Shown one piece after another: positions 45,713 to 55,880 of a DNA stretch of 64,000 nucleotides. The stretch spans positions 124,001 through 188,000 of the forward strand of contig CAWBCI010000031.1 of NCBI GenBank assembly GCA_963787195.1, given 5' to 3'. The notes below the pieces were generated by a model that had not been told where the DNA came from, searched no databases, and saw only the letters and a program-made list of their open reading frames with translations. Made by a program: the position numbers and the translations under genes. The DNA comes from CAWBCI01 sp963787195. GTDB taxonomy: Bacteria > Bacteroidota > Bacteroidia > Bacteroidales > JAGOPY01. Every line of letters begins with the position of its first letter. Position 1 is the stretch's first letter.

Positions 45713-48700
45713 ATGAAGAAAAAATTTTTACCCCTTGGCTTTTTCATTTTGATTGCCGGCATTGCTTCTGTCTTACTATCAGCCACGCTGATCGATAATG
45801 ACAAGCGTCCAAAGGTTAAAAATGAAACTGCATTGAACTACATAGCCCAACTCAGAAATAATCAGAATACAGGCAAACTGGACCCCAATAATGTCATTGA
45901 AGTCAGAAGCCAGATAGAAAAGAGTAAGACCCTGAAATCTGGCAATGAAAATAATTACAACTGGGATCTTGCCGGACCAAACAATTTGGGTGGCAGGACA
46001 AGGGCCTTGATATTCGACAATTCAGATCCTGATGGAAACATCATTTATGCCGGGAGTGTTATGGGAGGCTTGTTTAAAAGTACCAATGCGGGCAACTCCT
46101 GGGCCAAAATCAATGAAGCCGGTGGAGATCTTAATGTAAGCTGTATGATTCAGGCAGCTAATGGAGAAATCTATGTTGGAACTGGTGAAGGATTCAACCA
46201 GAAAAATTATACGATTCTCAAAGATTGGGGATATGATTATGGTTTCATAGGTACAGGCCTCTATAAATCCACTGATGGTGAAAACTTTAATCAGATCGCT
46301 TCAACTACCCCTGTCATGAACGAAGGAGTACTGGAATGGGGATTTATAAATGAACTGGCCATATCACCGGCAGGTGACCGAATTTATGCTTCAACCAATA
46401 CAGGTTTAAAATACAGCGATGATGGCGGGAGTACCTGGAATTTTGCCAAGACTGATCAAAATGAAGATTTGAATATCCTCTCTCAGGATGTGAAAATCGG
46501 CCCGGATGGTTTGGTTGTTACCGAAGTCAACGGTCTTTGCTATGTCTCATCAGATGGTAATCCGAATAACTTCGTACTGCATTCAACCGATTCGACCTAT
46601 GATCTTCCAAACAATAATATAGGCCGCATTGAATTTGCAATCGCCCCAAGTAACGGAGATATAATATACGCTTTGCTGGTTAAAGGGTCCGGCGCCTTAA
46701 AGGGAGTTTATATCTCCTCTGACCGGGGCATTAACTGGTCCATAGTTGGTCCGGGAGGCAGCAGCAATTTCAATGTTTTTAATATCAATAGTGACACACT
46801 TTCCGGAATAGGTTTAAACACCTGTGCTATCACTGTTTTTCCAAATGATCCCTACCAGATTCTGATTGGTGGAACAAATATGTGGTATGGCTACAAAGTA
46901 CTTGAAACCGGTTATTATAACTGGATCAGGAGCTCGGATGGCTCAATCAATGACCCGCAGAATACCATTTTCCTACCCTATTATCATCATATCTACTTAT
47001 TCAGACCCGGTCATTCAGATGAACTTATTGCAGGAACCAATGGAGGAATTTATATGGGCACAATAAGCCCGAGTCTTTTCACCTTCACCAGTATAAATAA
47101 AAATTATATAGGAGCTCAATTCCAGACAGTTGGAATCACCAAAGAAAAAACAAAAGTATATGGAGGGGCACAGGACCTGGGAACATTGTTAATCCCGGGA
47201 AGTACTTTTCCTTCTGACCCGCACAGGGGCACTGATATCTGGACACTCGATCTAGGCACTATTTCTGTTCCTGATGGTGGCAACGGAGGTTACGTTGTTA
47301 ACTCTACAATATTTCCAGAAGCCCTAGTCTACTCCAAATTCCTCGTAAATATCAATGGAACTATTTTTAATGATGTCAGAAGGAATGAGTATGGTGGCTT
47401 TGCTAACTCTTCATCCACTCTTTTCGACGACAAATATCAAAGTAATTCCCTGGCTTCACCATTTCTCTTATGGGAATCTTATAATAACCCCAACACCAGG
47501 GATTCAGTAAAATTCAAAGCTTTTAAAGATTACCAGGCGGGAACTACGATCTGGGCAGCTAGTAGAAACCACAGTTACCCTTTCAAATATACTTTACAGT
47601 CAAATCTTCCGAAAGGGGATTCGATTATGATCAAGGATATCGTTAATACCAAATTCTTTATTGGCGGTGATAACAGGGTCCTTTTAACTCCTGACATCAT
47701 TCAGTTTGATCATGCCCCCAGATGGTTTGAGATATCCAATGCCTCCACCGGATTTTCCGGGAGACCCCAAAGTATGGCTTATTCTGCAGATGCAAACCAC
47801 CTCTTTGTGGGAACACAGAATGGAAAGCTTTACCGGATATCCAATATTGCATATGCCTATGATTCCCTAAGGGCAGATGTTAATAGTTCCTATTGCATTA
47901 TCTCTACTACACGCATTCCGGTATTTGTCCCGGGTACAAGCGACGAAATTACACAGGTAATCACTTCTGTTTCCGTTGATCCCAATAATGCCAACAGAGT
48001 AATCATTACCCTTGGTAACTATGGAAACGATGCTTATGTTTACTTTTCAACCAATGCTCTTGCAGAAAATCCTGAATTTCATTCCATCCAGGGAGATCCC
48101 AATAATGGTGGCCTTCCACTTATGCCGGCATATGCATCTTTGATAGAAATGGACCCCAATAATCATCTGGTCTTCGTAGGTAGCGAATATGGTATTTATG
48201 TTTCCGATAATGTGGATTCTTCGAATCCTACCTGGGTTTCACAAAATAAAAACATCGGGCACGTTCCGGTATTTATGCTGAAACAACAAACAATCCGTAA
48301 AGAAAGCGAAATCGTCGATATTGGGATTGTCGACACGATCTATCAGGTTTACCCTGGAAATAACAATTACGGGGTGATCTATGGTGCAACATACGGACGT
48401 GGTATTATTATCCTGGATGAGTTCCAGAAACCAGTCGGTATTTTCGGGCCTTCCAGTCCAATTGCTGATATTACATCTATTAGTATTTATCCTAATCCGG
48501 CAAAAGATAATATCACGGTTAGTTTTACCCTGGATCAGGCCTCAAACTCGGAATTAAAAGTATATGACCTGAACGGAAGATTATTAAAGGATGTGAAGCT
48601 GGGACGTCTTGATAAAGGGAAACAATTGCTAAATCAGAATGTCGCAGATCTTCCAAAGGGAACATATATGTTACAAATCATTACAGGCCAGAAGAGCGCT

Positions 48701-48724
48701 TCTGCCAAGTTTATCATTTACTAA
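45713..48724 (+). CDS. T9SS-secreted protein with BNR/YVTN-like propeller repeats
   Basis: A 1003-residue secreted protein. Start chosen at the ATG at 45713, giving a signal peptide (MKKKFLPLGFFILIAGIASV); the frame is open 57 bp earlier. Residues about 80-880 contain repeated BNR/sortilin-like units (GGLFKSTNAGNSWAKI, LKYSDDGGSTWNFA, VYISSDRGINWSIV) as in multi-bladed propellers. The end (about 930-1003, SIYPNPAKDNITVSFT ... GTYMLQIITG) is a type A sorting domain. It is probably surface-exposed or released; the role is unknown. The next T9SS gene follows 48 bp later. Confidence 0.88.
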   Translation: MKKKFLPLGFFILIAGIASVLLSATLIDNDKRPKVKNETALNYIAQLRNNQNTGKLDPNNVIEVRSQIEKSKTLKSGNENNYNWDLAGPNNLGGRTRALIFDNSDPDGNIIYAGSVMGGLFKSTNAGNSWAKINEAGGDLNVSCMIQAANGEIYVGTGEGFNQKNYTILKDWGYDYGFIGTGLYKSTDGENFNQIASTTPVMNEGVLEWGFINELAISPAGDRIYASTNTGLKYSDDGGSTWNFAKTDQNEDLNILSQDVKIGPDGLVVTEVNGLCYVSSDGNPNNFVLHSTDSTYDLPNNNIGRIEFAIAPSNGDIIYALLVKGSGALKGVYISSDRGINWSIVGPGGSSNFNVFNINSDTLSGIGLNTCAITVFPNDPYQILIGGTNMWYGYKVLETGYYNWIRSSDGSINDPQNTIFLPYYHHIYLFRPGHSDELIAGTNGGIYMGTISPSLFTFTSINKNYIGAQFQTVGITKEKTKVYGGAQDLGTLLIPGSTFPSDPHRGTDIWTLDLGTISVPDGGNGGYVVNSTIFPEALVYSKFLVNINGTIFNDVRRNEYGGFANSSSTLFDDKYQSNSLASPFLLWESYNNPNTRDSVKFKAFKDYQAGTTIWAASRNHSYPFKYTLQSNLPKGDSIMIKDIVNTKFFIGGDNRVLLTPDIIQFDHAPRWFEISNASTGFSGRPQSMAYSADANHLFVGTQNGKLYRISNIAYAYDSLRADVNSSYCIISTTRIPVFVPGTSDEITQVITSVSVDPNNANRVIITLGNYGNDAYVYFSTNALAENPEFHSIQGDPNNGGLPLMPAYASLIEMDPNNHLVFVGSEYGIYVSDNVDSSNPTWVSQNKNIGHVPVFMLKQQTIRKESEIVDIGIVDTIYQVYPGNNNYGVIYGATYGRGIIILDEFQKPVGIFGPSSPIADITSISIYPNPAKDNITVSFTLDQASNSELKVYDLNGRLLKDVKLGRLDKGKQLLNQNVADLPKGTYMLQIITGQKSASAKFIIY

Positions 48725-48772
48725 TTGTGGAATCGGTATTGACCTTTCTTATCAAATTTTAAAATATTAAAA

Positions 48773-51061
48773 ATGAAAAGAATATTTACTGCTGTCTTAT
48801 TATCTCTCTTCGGAATCATCAGTTTAAGTGCACAGGTTCGAATTTACACCCCTGAACTAAGCCTGCCGGCCAATGGCAGTATTAACCAGGTGCCTGACGC
48901 ATTGCTTGACTGGAATGCCGTTACTGGCGGAGGTACGGGAATTATACAGTACGAAATTCAATTAGCTGACAATCCCGATCTTACAAATCCCCAGGTATTT
49001 ACAACGGAATTCGTCACTGCTTTGCAAACTTCCAACCTGCAGTTCGGTCTTACTTATTACTGGAGGGTTAGAGCGATAGATGGAAACGATATTTCAGACT
49101 GGACAGATACCTGGTCCTTTACCGTGCTGAAAAGGATTTCGCCAATTGCAATGGACAATCCTTTAAGTCAGTTAACTGATGTGGGTATCTCATGGGATTC
49201 AATAACAGGACTTACCCAATACGAATACCAGATAGATACCATCAACTTCTGGAAACAGGTGGATGCTGGTGTAAGCTATGACTTTAACGGGATTGCAGCT
49301 CTCGACGATCAGCATATCTGGGCTGTAGGAGCAGGTGGCAAGATACTTTTCTTTGACGGAACAAGCTGGACTAACCAGGTAAGCGGTGTCACAGCTGACC
49401 TGAATGATGTGTATTTTATAGACGCTTCGAACGGCTACGCGGTTGGGAATTCAGGAACTGTTTTATATTTTGACGGAACAAGCTGGTCGGCACAAAACAG
49501 CGGAACAGTCAAGAATCTTAAAAGTGTAACAGCCCTTGACAATTCCAATATTTGGGCTTGCGGAGAAGGCGGAACTATCATTTCCCACACTGACACCTCA
49601 TGGGTTGAACAGTCAAGTACAGTTACCAAAAATCTGTTCAGGATATTTTTCCTTGATGCAACAAATGGCTGGGCTTGCGGTCAGAGCGGAACTATCCTTT
49701 ATTATAACGGCACTGCATGGAGCGCCCTTGTCAGCGGAACCACAAGAGATCTGTATGGTATTTCTTATAGTGATCCTGGTAATGGTTGGGTTGCAGGAAA
49801 AGGCGGTGAATTGCGTCATTACATTAATTCAGGCTGGGAAAAAGACAATATATCAGGATTTACCAAAGATTATACAAATCTGGTCATCAAAGATGGAATA
49901 GGATATGTTACCGGGAAAAATGGTCAATTTCTAACTTATGACGGGGCAAGCTGGTATATAGATGCTTATGGTTCAACATCCAACATGAATGATGTGGCAA
50001 TAGCTGGAGATACACGTTATATCGTCGGCGAAGGTGGCATCGTTTACAAATATCAGCCTATTGGCTTCAGCAGCCCCCTGGCAGTGATACAAACCTTGCC
50101 TCCTACACAAAATGAAGATTCCCTTTTCAACCTGGATTTCGGAACCACGTATTTCTGGAGAGTAAGAGGATCCAATATTTCAGGAAATACAGAATGGTCC
50201 GGAGTAAGCTTCTTTTCTACTTTATCCAAGGTTACACTTACTAAACCCAATAATGGTTCAAGCGGTACCGATCTTTTCGTGATCTTGAGGTGGAACGGAT
50301 TAAGTTCACGGTCTGCATACCAGGTGCAAGTATCGGATGAGCCCACTTTTAGTGTTCCCGTTCAATTCAATACCAGCCAGGATACTTTAAATCTTTCAGT
50401 GCCAGCTTTCGGTCAAAAAAGTTACTGGAGAGTAAAAGCTTATCATACTCTGGATATGTCAGACTGGTCGGATGCATGGGACTTCACAACTATCAACCAG
50501 TTGAATCTCACTGAACCCGCCAACGGTACAGTCGAAGTTTCTTTAAATCCAGTTCTGAAGTGGGATCCGGTTGTCGGCATTGATAAATATCAGGTTCAGC
50601 TAGCTCTTGATAATACTTTTGCCAATCCGCTTGTAGATGAGACTTCTTCTGCCGATACGAATATTTTTAGTGTCCCTGTGCCTTTGCAGAAAGGCATGCA
50701 GTATTTCTGGAGGGCCAGAGCGTATACAGGTATTTTACCGTCTGACTGGAGTGCCATATGGTCGTTTACAACCATTGCACAGGCTGGCATAAATGATCCG
50801 GTAAATGCAATAAACATGGCCATTTACCCGAATCCGGCGAAAGATAAACTTTGGCTGCAATTGGAAACTAAAGGTATTGATACCTATCATATAAGTATCA
50901 ACGACCTGCTTGGAAAATCAGTCCTGGAAAGTAACCTAAGCTTTGAATCATCAGATAAAACCAGCCTGATAGATGTTTCGTCAATCAACGAAGGCATCTA
51001 CATTATGAGAATCAGTAATGAAACTACCACAATTACCAAAAAACTAATAATAAACAGGTAA
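48773..51061 (+). CDS. T9SS-secreted protein with FN3-like domains and Ycf48-like repeats
   Basis: A 762-residue protein with a signal peptide (MKRIFTAVLLSLFGIISLSAQ). Fibronectin-III-like domains (about residues 25-120, then about 450-685: YQVQVSDEPTFSVP, YQVQLALDNTFANP) flank seven or so Ycf48-like units (about 160-430: VYFIDASNGYAVGNSGTVLYFD; IFFLDATNGWACGQSGTILYYN). The C-terminus (about 690-762) is a T9SS type A sorting domain (AIYPNPAKDKLWLQL). It is likely an adhesive surface protein and is adjacent to another T9SS cargo gene, probably in the same transcript. Confidence 0.88.
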   Translation: MKRIFTAVLLSLFGIISLSAQVRIYTPELSLPANGSINQVPDALLDWNAVTGGGTGIIQYEIQLADNPDLTNPQVFTTEFVTALQTSNLQFGLTYYWRVRAIDGNDISDWTDTWSFTVLKRISPIAMDNPLSQLTDVGISWDSITGLTQYEYQIDTINFWKQVDAGVSYDFNGIAALDDQHIWAVGAGGKILFFDGTSWTNQVSGVTADLNDVYFIDASNGYAVGNSGTVLYFDGTSWSAQNSGTVKNLKSVTALDNSNIWACGEGGTIISHTDTSWVEQSSTVTKNLFRIFFLDATNGWACGQSGTILYYNGTAWSALVSGTTRDLYGISYSDPGNGWVAGKGGELRHYINSGWEKDNISGFTKDYTNLVIKDGIGYVTGKNGQFLTYDGASWYIDAYGSTSNMNDVAIAGDTRYIVGEGGIVYKYQPIGFSSPLAVIQTLPPTQNEDSLFNLDFGTTYFWRVRGSNISGNTEWSGVSFFSTLSKVTLTKPNNGSSGTDLFVILRWNGLSSRSAYQVQVSDEPTFSVPVQFNTSQDTLNLSVPAFGQKSYWRVKAYHTLDMSDWSDAWDFTTINQLNLTEPANGTVEVSLNPVLKWDPVVGIDKYQVQLALDNTFANPLVDETSSADTNIFSVPVPLQKGMQYFWRARAYTGILPSDWSAIWSFTTIAQAGINDPVNAINMAIYPNPAKDKLWLQLETKGIDTYHISINDLLGKSVLESNLSFESSDKTSLIDVSSINEGIYIMRISNETTTITKKLIINR

Positions 51062-51072
51062 AAGAAGTACTA

Positions 51073-51117
51073 AATCCAAAAAAAGGCTATTGAATAAATA
51101 GCCTTTTTTTTTGGATT
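51073..51117. terminator. Strong bidirectional terminator between convergent genes
   Basis: AATCC, seven A and GGCTATT pair with AATAGCC, nine T and GGATT around a five-base loop (GAATA). It gives U-runs on both strands, serving the T9SS gene on the left and the convergent minus-strand gene on the right. Confidence 0.9.
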
Positions 51118-51266
51118 AAAGTTGCCTTATTGGTTTAGCCAAGGTGCAAATAAAGACTTAGCTGGTCAGAAAAAGCTGGTAAATATTTGTAAGGAACTTG
51201 TGAATATAATGTGGTTTTGAATTTTTATGGCAAAAAGGGAAGCAGGTTTTAGTTAGATGGAAGTCT

Positions 51267-52028
51267 TCACTTATTATACCTTTTTCCTATCTGAAAGTTC
51301 AGATAAAAGGTAAGGAAGAAATTCTGTGCCGAATAGAATGCCATAATTGGAATGGCAACTGGAAAGTATTCCGCGACAATACCGGCTTCAAGGGCTCTAA
51401 TACGGGTATTATATTCTCCGAACTCGAAATTCAAGCCTCCCTTTGCATATACGCCGGGGTATATTTTAATTTCATTGAAACCACTCATAAAGGGAGCCCG
51501 ACCATAAATATAATTTCTGTTGTGAAGAGTGTTGTCCGGATTATATTTTTCCTCTTTCAGTGTGGTATGCAGATCATCCCAAAAATACAAATAAATAGGC
51601 TTGGCAAATGCAACAGATAGCCCGCCCATGTATAACAGCCGAAGTTCCACACCTCCCCAGTAGGGTTTACGGTTCAGGAGTTTCTTGAAACCATAGCCTG
51701 CCCTTAAAATATACACCTGGTTCAATTTACCATATACATAACTCTTTGCATTAAAATAATCGGAATTTATCATTCTAACCTGTTTGGGGTTATTCATGTT
51801 CACCACTTCCAATTCGAGTATGCGGGATTTAAAGTAGGATTTGTTCCAGCCTCTTCTAAATTGCAAACCAAATCCAAGGTTATGTATGGTAATCCCTCCG
51901 GTAAACTCTTGTTTGAGAAGAATATTTTCAGAAATGCTGTCATTCTCCAGATCCTCTCCCTGTCCGTTTACTTTCGTTGTGATGATCAGGAAAATCAATC
52001 CGGACAATATGTATATGAGAAAGCGCAT
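51267..52028 (-). CDS. Hypothetical outer-membrane beta-barrel-like protein
   Basis: A 253-residue protein with a signal peptide (MRFLIYILSGLIFLIITTKVNGQ). The rest has alternating strands (GGITIHNLGFGLQFRRGW, VYILRAGYGFKKLL) and a C-terminal FFLTFYLNFQIGKRYNK rich in aromatics. It resembles small outer-membrane barrels but matches no family I recognise. It is convergent with the T9SS gene. Confidence 0.6.
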   Translation of the reverse strand: MRFLIYILSGLIFLIITTKVNGQGEDLENDSISENILLKQEFTGGITIHNLGFGLQFRRGWNKSYFKSRILELEVVNMNNPKQVRMINSDYFNAKSYVYGKLNQVYILRAGYGFKKLLNRKPYWGGVELRLLYMGGLSVAFAKPIYLYFWDDLHTTLKEEKYNPDNTLHNRNYIYGRAPFMSGFNEIKIYPGVYAKGGLNFEFGEYNTRIRALEAGIVAEYFPVAIPIMAFYSAQNFFLTFYLNFQIGKRYNK

Positions 52029-52114
52029 TCTAAAAAATAAATAAAAGCCAGGAAAAATAAGCTAGGTGGAATCCGCATATCTACAGCAGTTCCATATACA
52101 GAATAACAAAATTC

Positions 52115-52243
52115 CTAATACCTTCGTTCAATCTGGTATTTATGGACTTCCCCGTAAGCCGGGCAGTTTACTGATGAACTGCATGAAGATAAGGCAATAG
52201 CTGCAAATGCCACCAGAGCCAGTATTATCAAAAATTTTTTCAT
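52115..52243 (-). CDS. 42-residue lipoprotein
   Basis: A small gene of 42 codons plus a stop, starting at the ATG at 52243. The N-terminal signal peptide ends in a lipobox (LSSC, cysteine 21), then a short mature part SSSVNCPAYGEVHKYQIERRY with one further cysteine in CPAYG. It is likely attached to the outer membrane by its lipid. I recall similar tiny lipoproteins with a CPAYG-like motif in Bacteroidota, but that is memory, not a search. Its function is unknown. Confidence 0.65.
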   Translation of the reverse strand: MKKFLIILALVAFAAIALSSCSSSVNCPAYGEVHKYQIERRY

Positions 52244-52343
52244 ATTCTAAGGGTTGCGGGCATTAGTAATCGATTTGATCAATCAGGCAAATATAATTTT
52301 ATTTTACCTTTAAATAACAGTTTAGTTTCAAATTTATTGTATG

Positions 52344-52384
52344 AATTACATTATTGGCCCCAAAATAAGGGGATTTATGTAATT
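52344..52384. other. Hairpin upstream of ung
   Basis: AATTACAT (52344-52351) pairs with ATGTAATT (52377-52384), and inside it CCCC (52358-52361) with GGGG (52369-52372). It is an imperfect 41-nt stem-loop ending 51 bp before the ung start. It may be an attenuator-like element or an incidental palindrome. Confidence 0.4.
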
Positions 52385-52435
52385 TTAATATGAAGGTAAT
52401 TAATTTTATGACATCTTCTATCCTTAATTATAAAT

Positions 52436-53116
52436 ATGAATAGCATAAATCCGCAAATTGAAGAAAGCTGGAAAAATATTCTTACCGCTGAATTTGAATC
52501 AGAATATTTTGCAGAATTACGTAATTTTCTTATTGAGGAAAAAAAGAAGTTTACAATTTATCCTCCCGGACAACTCATTTTTTCAGCATTCAATCATACA
52601 CCTTTTAACAAAGTCAAAGTGGTAATATTGGGACAGGATCCCTATCACGGACCCGGACAGGCACATGGGCTTTGTTTTTCGGTTCCTGCCGGAGTGACCA
52701 AGCCCCCTTCCCTGCAAAATATTTTCAAGGAGATTGAAAATGATTTGGAGATCCCGGTTCCAAAAGGCGGGAACCTGGAGAAATGGGCCGGCCAGGGAGT
52801 ACTTTTGCTGAATTCCATCCTTACTGTGAGGGCTGCCCAGGCAGCTTCTCATCATAACCATGGATGGGAGAGATTCACTGATGCAGCTATATCCTGTCTT
52901 TCACAGAAAAGAAGAAATATAGTTTTCCTCTTATGGGGATCATATGCCCAGGCTAAAGAAAGCCTGATTGACCAGAAAAACCATTATATTCTGAAAGCCG
53001 TTCATCCTTCTCCACTTTCGGCTCATCGTGGGTTTTTCGGCTGTAAACACTTTTCCAAAACAAATGAAATTCTCAATAATCTTGGTCTGCAGCCAATAGA
53101 TTGGGCAATTGAATAA
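52436..53116 (+). CDS. ung: Uracil-DNA glycosylase (family 1)
   Basis: A 226-residue uracil-DNA glycosylase that removes uracil from DNA for base-excision repair. The catalytic motif GQDPYHGPGQAHGLCFSV carries the water-activating D68, and the HPSPLSAHRGFFGCKHF motif holds the second active-site histidine. Size and motif order are standard. It is monocistronic. Confidence 0.96.
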   Translation: MNSINPQIEESWKNILTAEFESEYFAELRNFLIEEKKKFTIYPPGQLIFSAFNHTPFNKVKVVILGQDPYHGPGQAHGLCFSVPAGVTKPPSLQNIFKEIENDLEIPVPKGGNLEKWAGQGVLLLNSILTVRAAQAASHHNHGWERFTDAAISCLSQKRRNIVFLLWGSYAQAKESLIDQKNHYILKAVHPSPLSAHRGFFGCKHFSKTNEILNNLGLQPIDWAIE

Positions 53117-53165
53117 CATTTTTCCTTCTTCATCCACCTATATTACAGTTATTTACAATATTTTC

Positions 53166-53193
53166 TTTGATATTTAAAAATTTCCTACCTTGC
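53166..53193 (+). promoter_or_regulatory. Promoter of the FadL-like gene
   Basis: TTTG at 53166-53169 and TACCTTGC at 53186-53193 resemble the -33 and -7 elements, with a 16-bp gap and a degenerate -7. They lie 26 bp before the start codon. Confidence 0.45.
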
Positions 53194-53218
53194 GCGCTTT
53201 AAATTAAACTCCTTGAAT

Positions 53219-54433
53219 ATGAAAAAGAAAACCTTTACATTCTTATTCTTAACACTTTTTTCAGCCAGTTTATTTGCAGGTGGTTACCAGGTCCGTTTAC
53301 AAGGGCAAAAACAAACTGGTATCGGTCTCATCGGAACACCATTCAGCTTTGGATCAAGTAGTATGTTCTATAATCCGGGCGCATTATCCTTCATGAAGAC
53401 CAAATATGACTTTTCTGTTGGGATCAGTCCGATATTTTCACACGCGACTTTTGCCGAATCGGAGACTGACTATCAGGTTAATACTGATAATCCCACAGGG
53501 ACTCCTTTCTATGCTTACGGGGCTGGAAAGTTAACCGATAACCTTTCAATCGGTTTAGGGGTTTATACGCCTTTCGGAAGTTCATCCAAATGGCCGGATG
53601 AATGGGCGGGCAGATTCCTGATCCAAAATATCAGCTTGAAAGCAATCTTTTACCAGGCTACTCTTGCATACAGCTTCGGAGATAAATTCGGCATTGGCGC
53701 GGGTTTCGTCTTCGCAACAGGTGATGTTAAACTCCAGAAGGCGCTGAATTATAATGATTCTTCCTATGCAAAACTTGAAGGAAATGCAAGTAACATAGGT
53801 TATAACATAGGTTTGTATTATAAACCCAACGACAAACTCAGCATTGGTATCGATTACCGTTCAAAAATCATTATGAAACTTGAGAACGGAAAAGCTACCT
53901 TCAAAGTACCAGTATCTTTGTCAACCACTATCCCTGCGCAAAATAAATTTTCAGCCGAGTTACCTATGCCGGCAAACCTGGATTTCGGCCTTGCTTATAA
54001 ATTTACCGATAAATTTACTCTGGCTGCCGAAGCCAATTGGGTGATGTGGAGTGCCTATAAAACACTCGATTTTACATTTGAGGATAAAGGTGAACTGCTG
54101 AATTCCACTAATCCAAGGGAATATAAAGACACCTGGCTTTTCCGCCTGGGCGGTGAATATAATTTGAACCCGAAATTCGATTTGCGTGCTGGTGTATATT
54201 ATGATCCGACGCCAAGCAATGAAAATTATTACACTCCTGAAACTGTCACGCTGAATACTATTGCTTTTACGCTGGGAGTGTCATATAAACCAATCGAAAA
54301 ACTCAGCATCGACCTGACCTATCTCCAAACCAACGGCTTGCAAGCCGATAAATCTTATGAGCCCGCCAATTTTTCGGGAACATATAAATCCATCGCCTTC
54401 ATACCAGGCATCGGTGTCTCATATAGTTTCTAA
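53219..54433 (+). CDS. OmpP1/FadL/TodX family outer-membrane transport protein
   Basis: A 404-residue outer-membrane barrel with a signal peptide ending near AGGYQV, the typical start of mature FadL proteins. The NPGALSF motif (hatch region) and strand repeats follow (GIGAGFVFATGDVKL, SIGIDYRSKIIMKLENG, FDLRAGVYYDPTP), and the C-terminal strand is IPGIGVSYSF. FadL-type channels take up long-chain fatty acids or other hydrophobic molecules. The ATG at 53219 is preferred over the in-frame TTG at 53213. A GDSL-type lipoprotein gene follows 21 bp later, so the two are probably co-transcribed. Confidence 0.93.
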   Translation: MKKKTFTFLFLTLFSASLFAGGYQVRLQGQKQTGIGLIGTPFSFGSSSMFYNPGALSFMKTKYDFSVGISPIFSHATFAESETDYQVNTDNPTGTPFYAYGAGKLTDNLSIGLGVYTPFGSSSKWPDEWAGRFLIQNISLKAIFYQATLAYSFGDKFGIGAGFVFATGDVKLQKALNYNDSSYAKLEGNASNIGYNIGLYYKPNDKLSIGIDYRSKIIMKLENGKATFKVPVSLSTTIPAQNKFSAELPMPANLDFGLAYKFTDKFTLAAEANWVMWSAYKTLDFTFEDKGELLNSTNPREYKDTWLFRLGGEYNLNPKFDLRAGVYYDPTPSNENYYTPETVTLNTIAFTLGVSYKPIEKLSIDLTYLQTNGLQADKSYEPANFSGTYKSIAFIPGIGVSYSF

Positions 54434-54454
54434 CCATTATAAATATCTTTCAAT

Positions 54455-55829
54455 ATGAAATTAAGAAATTTAGCTATAATCATAATGATAGCTGCCATTG
54501 CCGGTTGCAAGCCTAAAATCGAAGAATTCACACCTAGCAATGGAACTGCTGATTTTACAACATATGTTTCTGTAGGCAATTCACTCACTGCAGGTTATGC
54601 CTCCGGGGCTTTATCATCAACCGGACAGATGTATTCTTTTCCAAATATACTTGCAAGCCAATTAAAAAAGGTTGGGATGCAGGGTGAATTCAAACAACCT
54701 ATCCTGGCTTCGGAACAAGGGATTGGTTTCAGGCCGGTACCCGGTGGCATGCCGGTACTTGTGACCAAACTGATATTGGGACTTTCAACCGATTGTATGA
54801 ATGTAACTTCACTCGGACCGGTCCCTGCAAATCCAAATCCTGACCAAACTGCCCTTTTCAATTTATTGACCACTCCAATTGCAGACCAGGGTCCTTTCAA
54901 TAATGTGGGGGTACCGGGAATGAAATCTTTTCATGCCCTTGTACCCGGTTACGGAGCTAATGAATCCATTTTTCGGAAGGTTTAGCGCCAACCCTTTACA
55001 GAATACGGTTCTACAGGATGCTATGCTGGTAAATCCGACTTTCTTCACACTCTGGCTTGGAAACAATGATGTATTACTTTATGCAGTTGGCGGAGGCGAA
55101 GGTGATTCCATAACACCTTTCCCGCTATTCGACCAGGCTATGGAAAATATAGTCGCAACTCTGACCTCAGGTGGAGCCAAAGGCATCATCCTCGGAGTTC
55201 CCGACGTGACCTCCGTACCTTATTTCACGACTGTGCCCTATAATGCCATTGTCCTTACGGAAGAATCACAGGTAGAAGCTTTAAATTTAGCATATGCACA
55301 ATTGAACCAAATGATCATAGTGGCCGGATCAACCGACACTATAGTCTTTCAATTAGGTGCCAATCCAATGATCATAGCCGATGCAAGCCTTCCCTGGCAA
55401 ATTCGTCAAATCAAAAGTGATGAGTATGTGACCCTCGGATTACCGCTCGATTCGCTGAAATGCGCCGGATGGGGAACACAGAAACCCGTACCATCGGGCT
55501 ATATTCTTGACGAAACTGAGATAGCTGATTGTGAAGCTGCAGTGCAGCATTATAATACAAAACTACAGGAACTGGCCAATGCAAATTCATTAGCTTATTT
55601 GGATATGGCTACAGTCCTGTCAGATTTTAAAAGCGGGATGATGTTTGACGGAGTAAATTACAACACTGTATTTGTGCAGGGCGGACTATTCTCTCTCGAT
55701 GGTATCCACTTGACCCCTCAGGGATATGCCCTGGTTACAAATTACATTATCAACGCTATCAATGCAAAATACGGAGCTAAAATTCCACTGGTAATTCCAA
55801 ATGATTATCCAGGAATCGTATTTCCCTAA
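54455..55829 (+). pseudogene. SGNH/GDSL hydrolase-like lipoprotein, apparently frameshifted
   Basis: An SGNH hydrolase-like gene split over two frames. The first piece (54455-54985) has a lipobox (MIAAIAGC) and block I as VSVGNSLTAG, with asparagine in place of the usual GDSL aspartate. The second (frame ending 55829) has block III LWLGNND and the catalytic DGIHLTPQG. The break is near 54955-54975. Removing one base, for example from the T-run at 54969-54973, joins the halves into about 457 residues. Everything else is intact, so a sequencing indel is possible. It likely encodes an outer-membrane esterase or lipase-like protein following FadL. Confidence 0.75.
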
Positions 55830-55880
55830 ATCCGCTCTTTGAACTTTTGAATTTTATAATCCAAAATATCATTTAATTAT

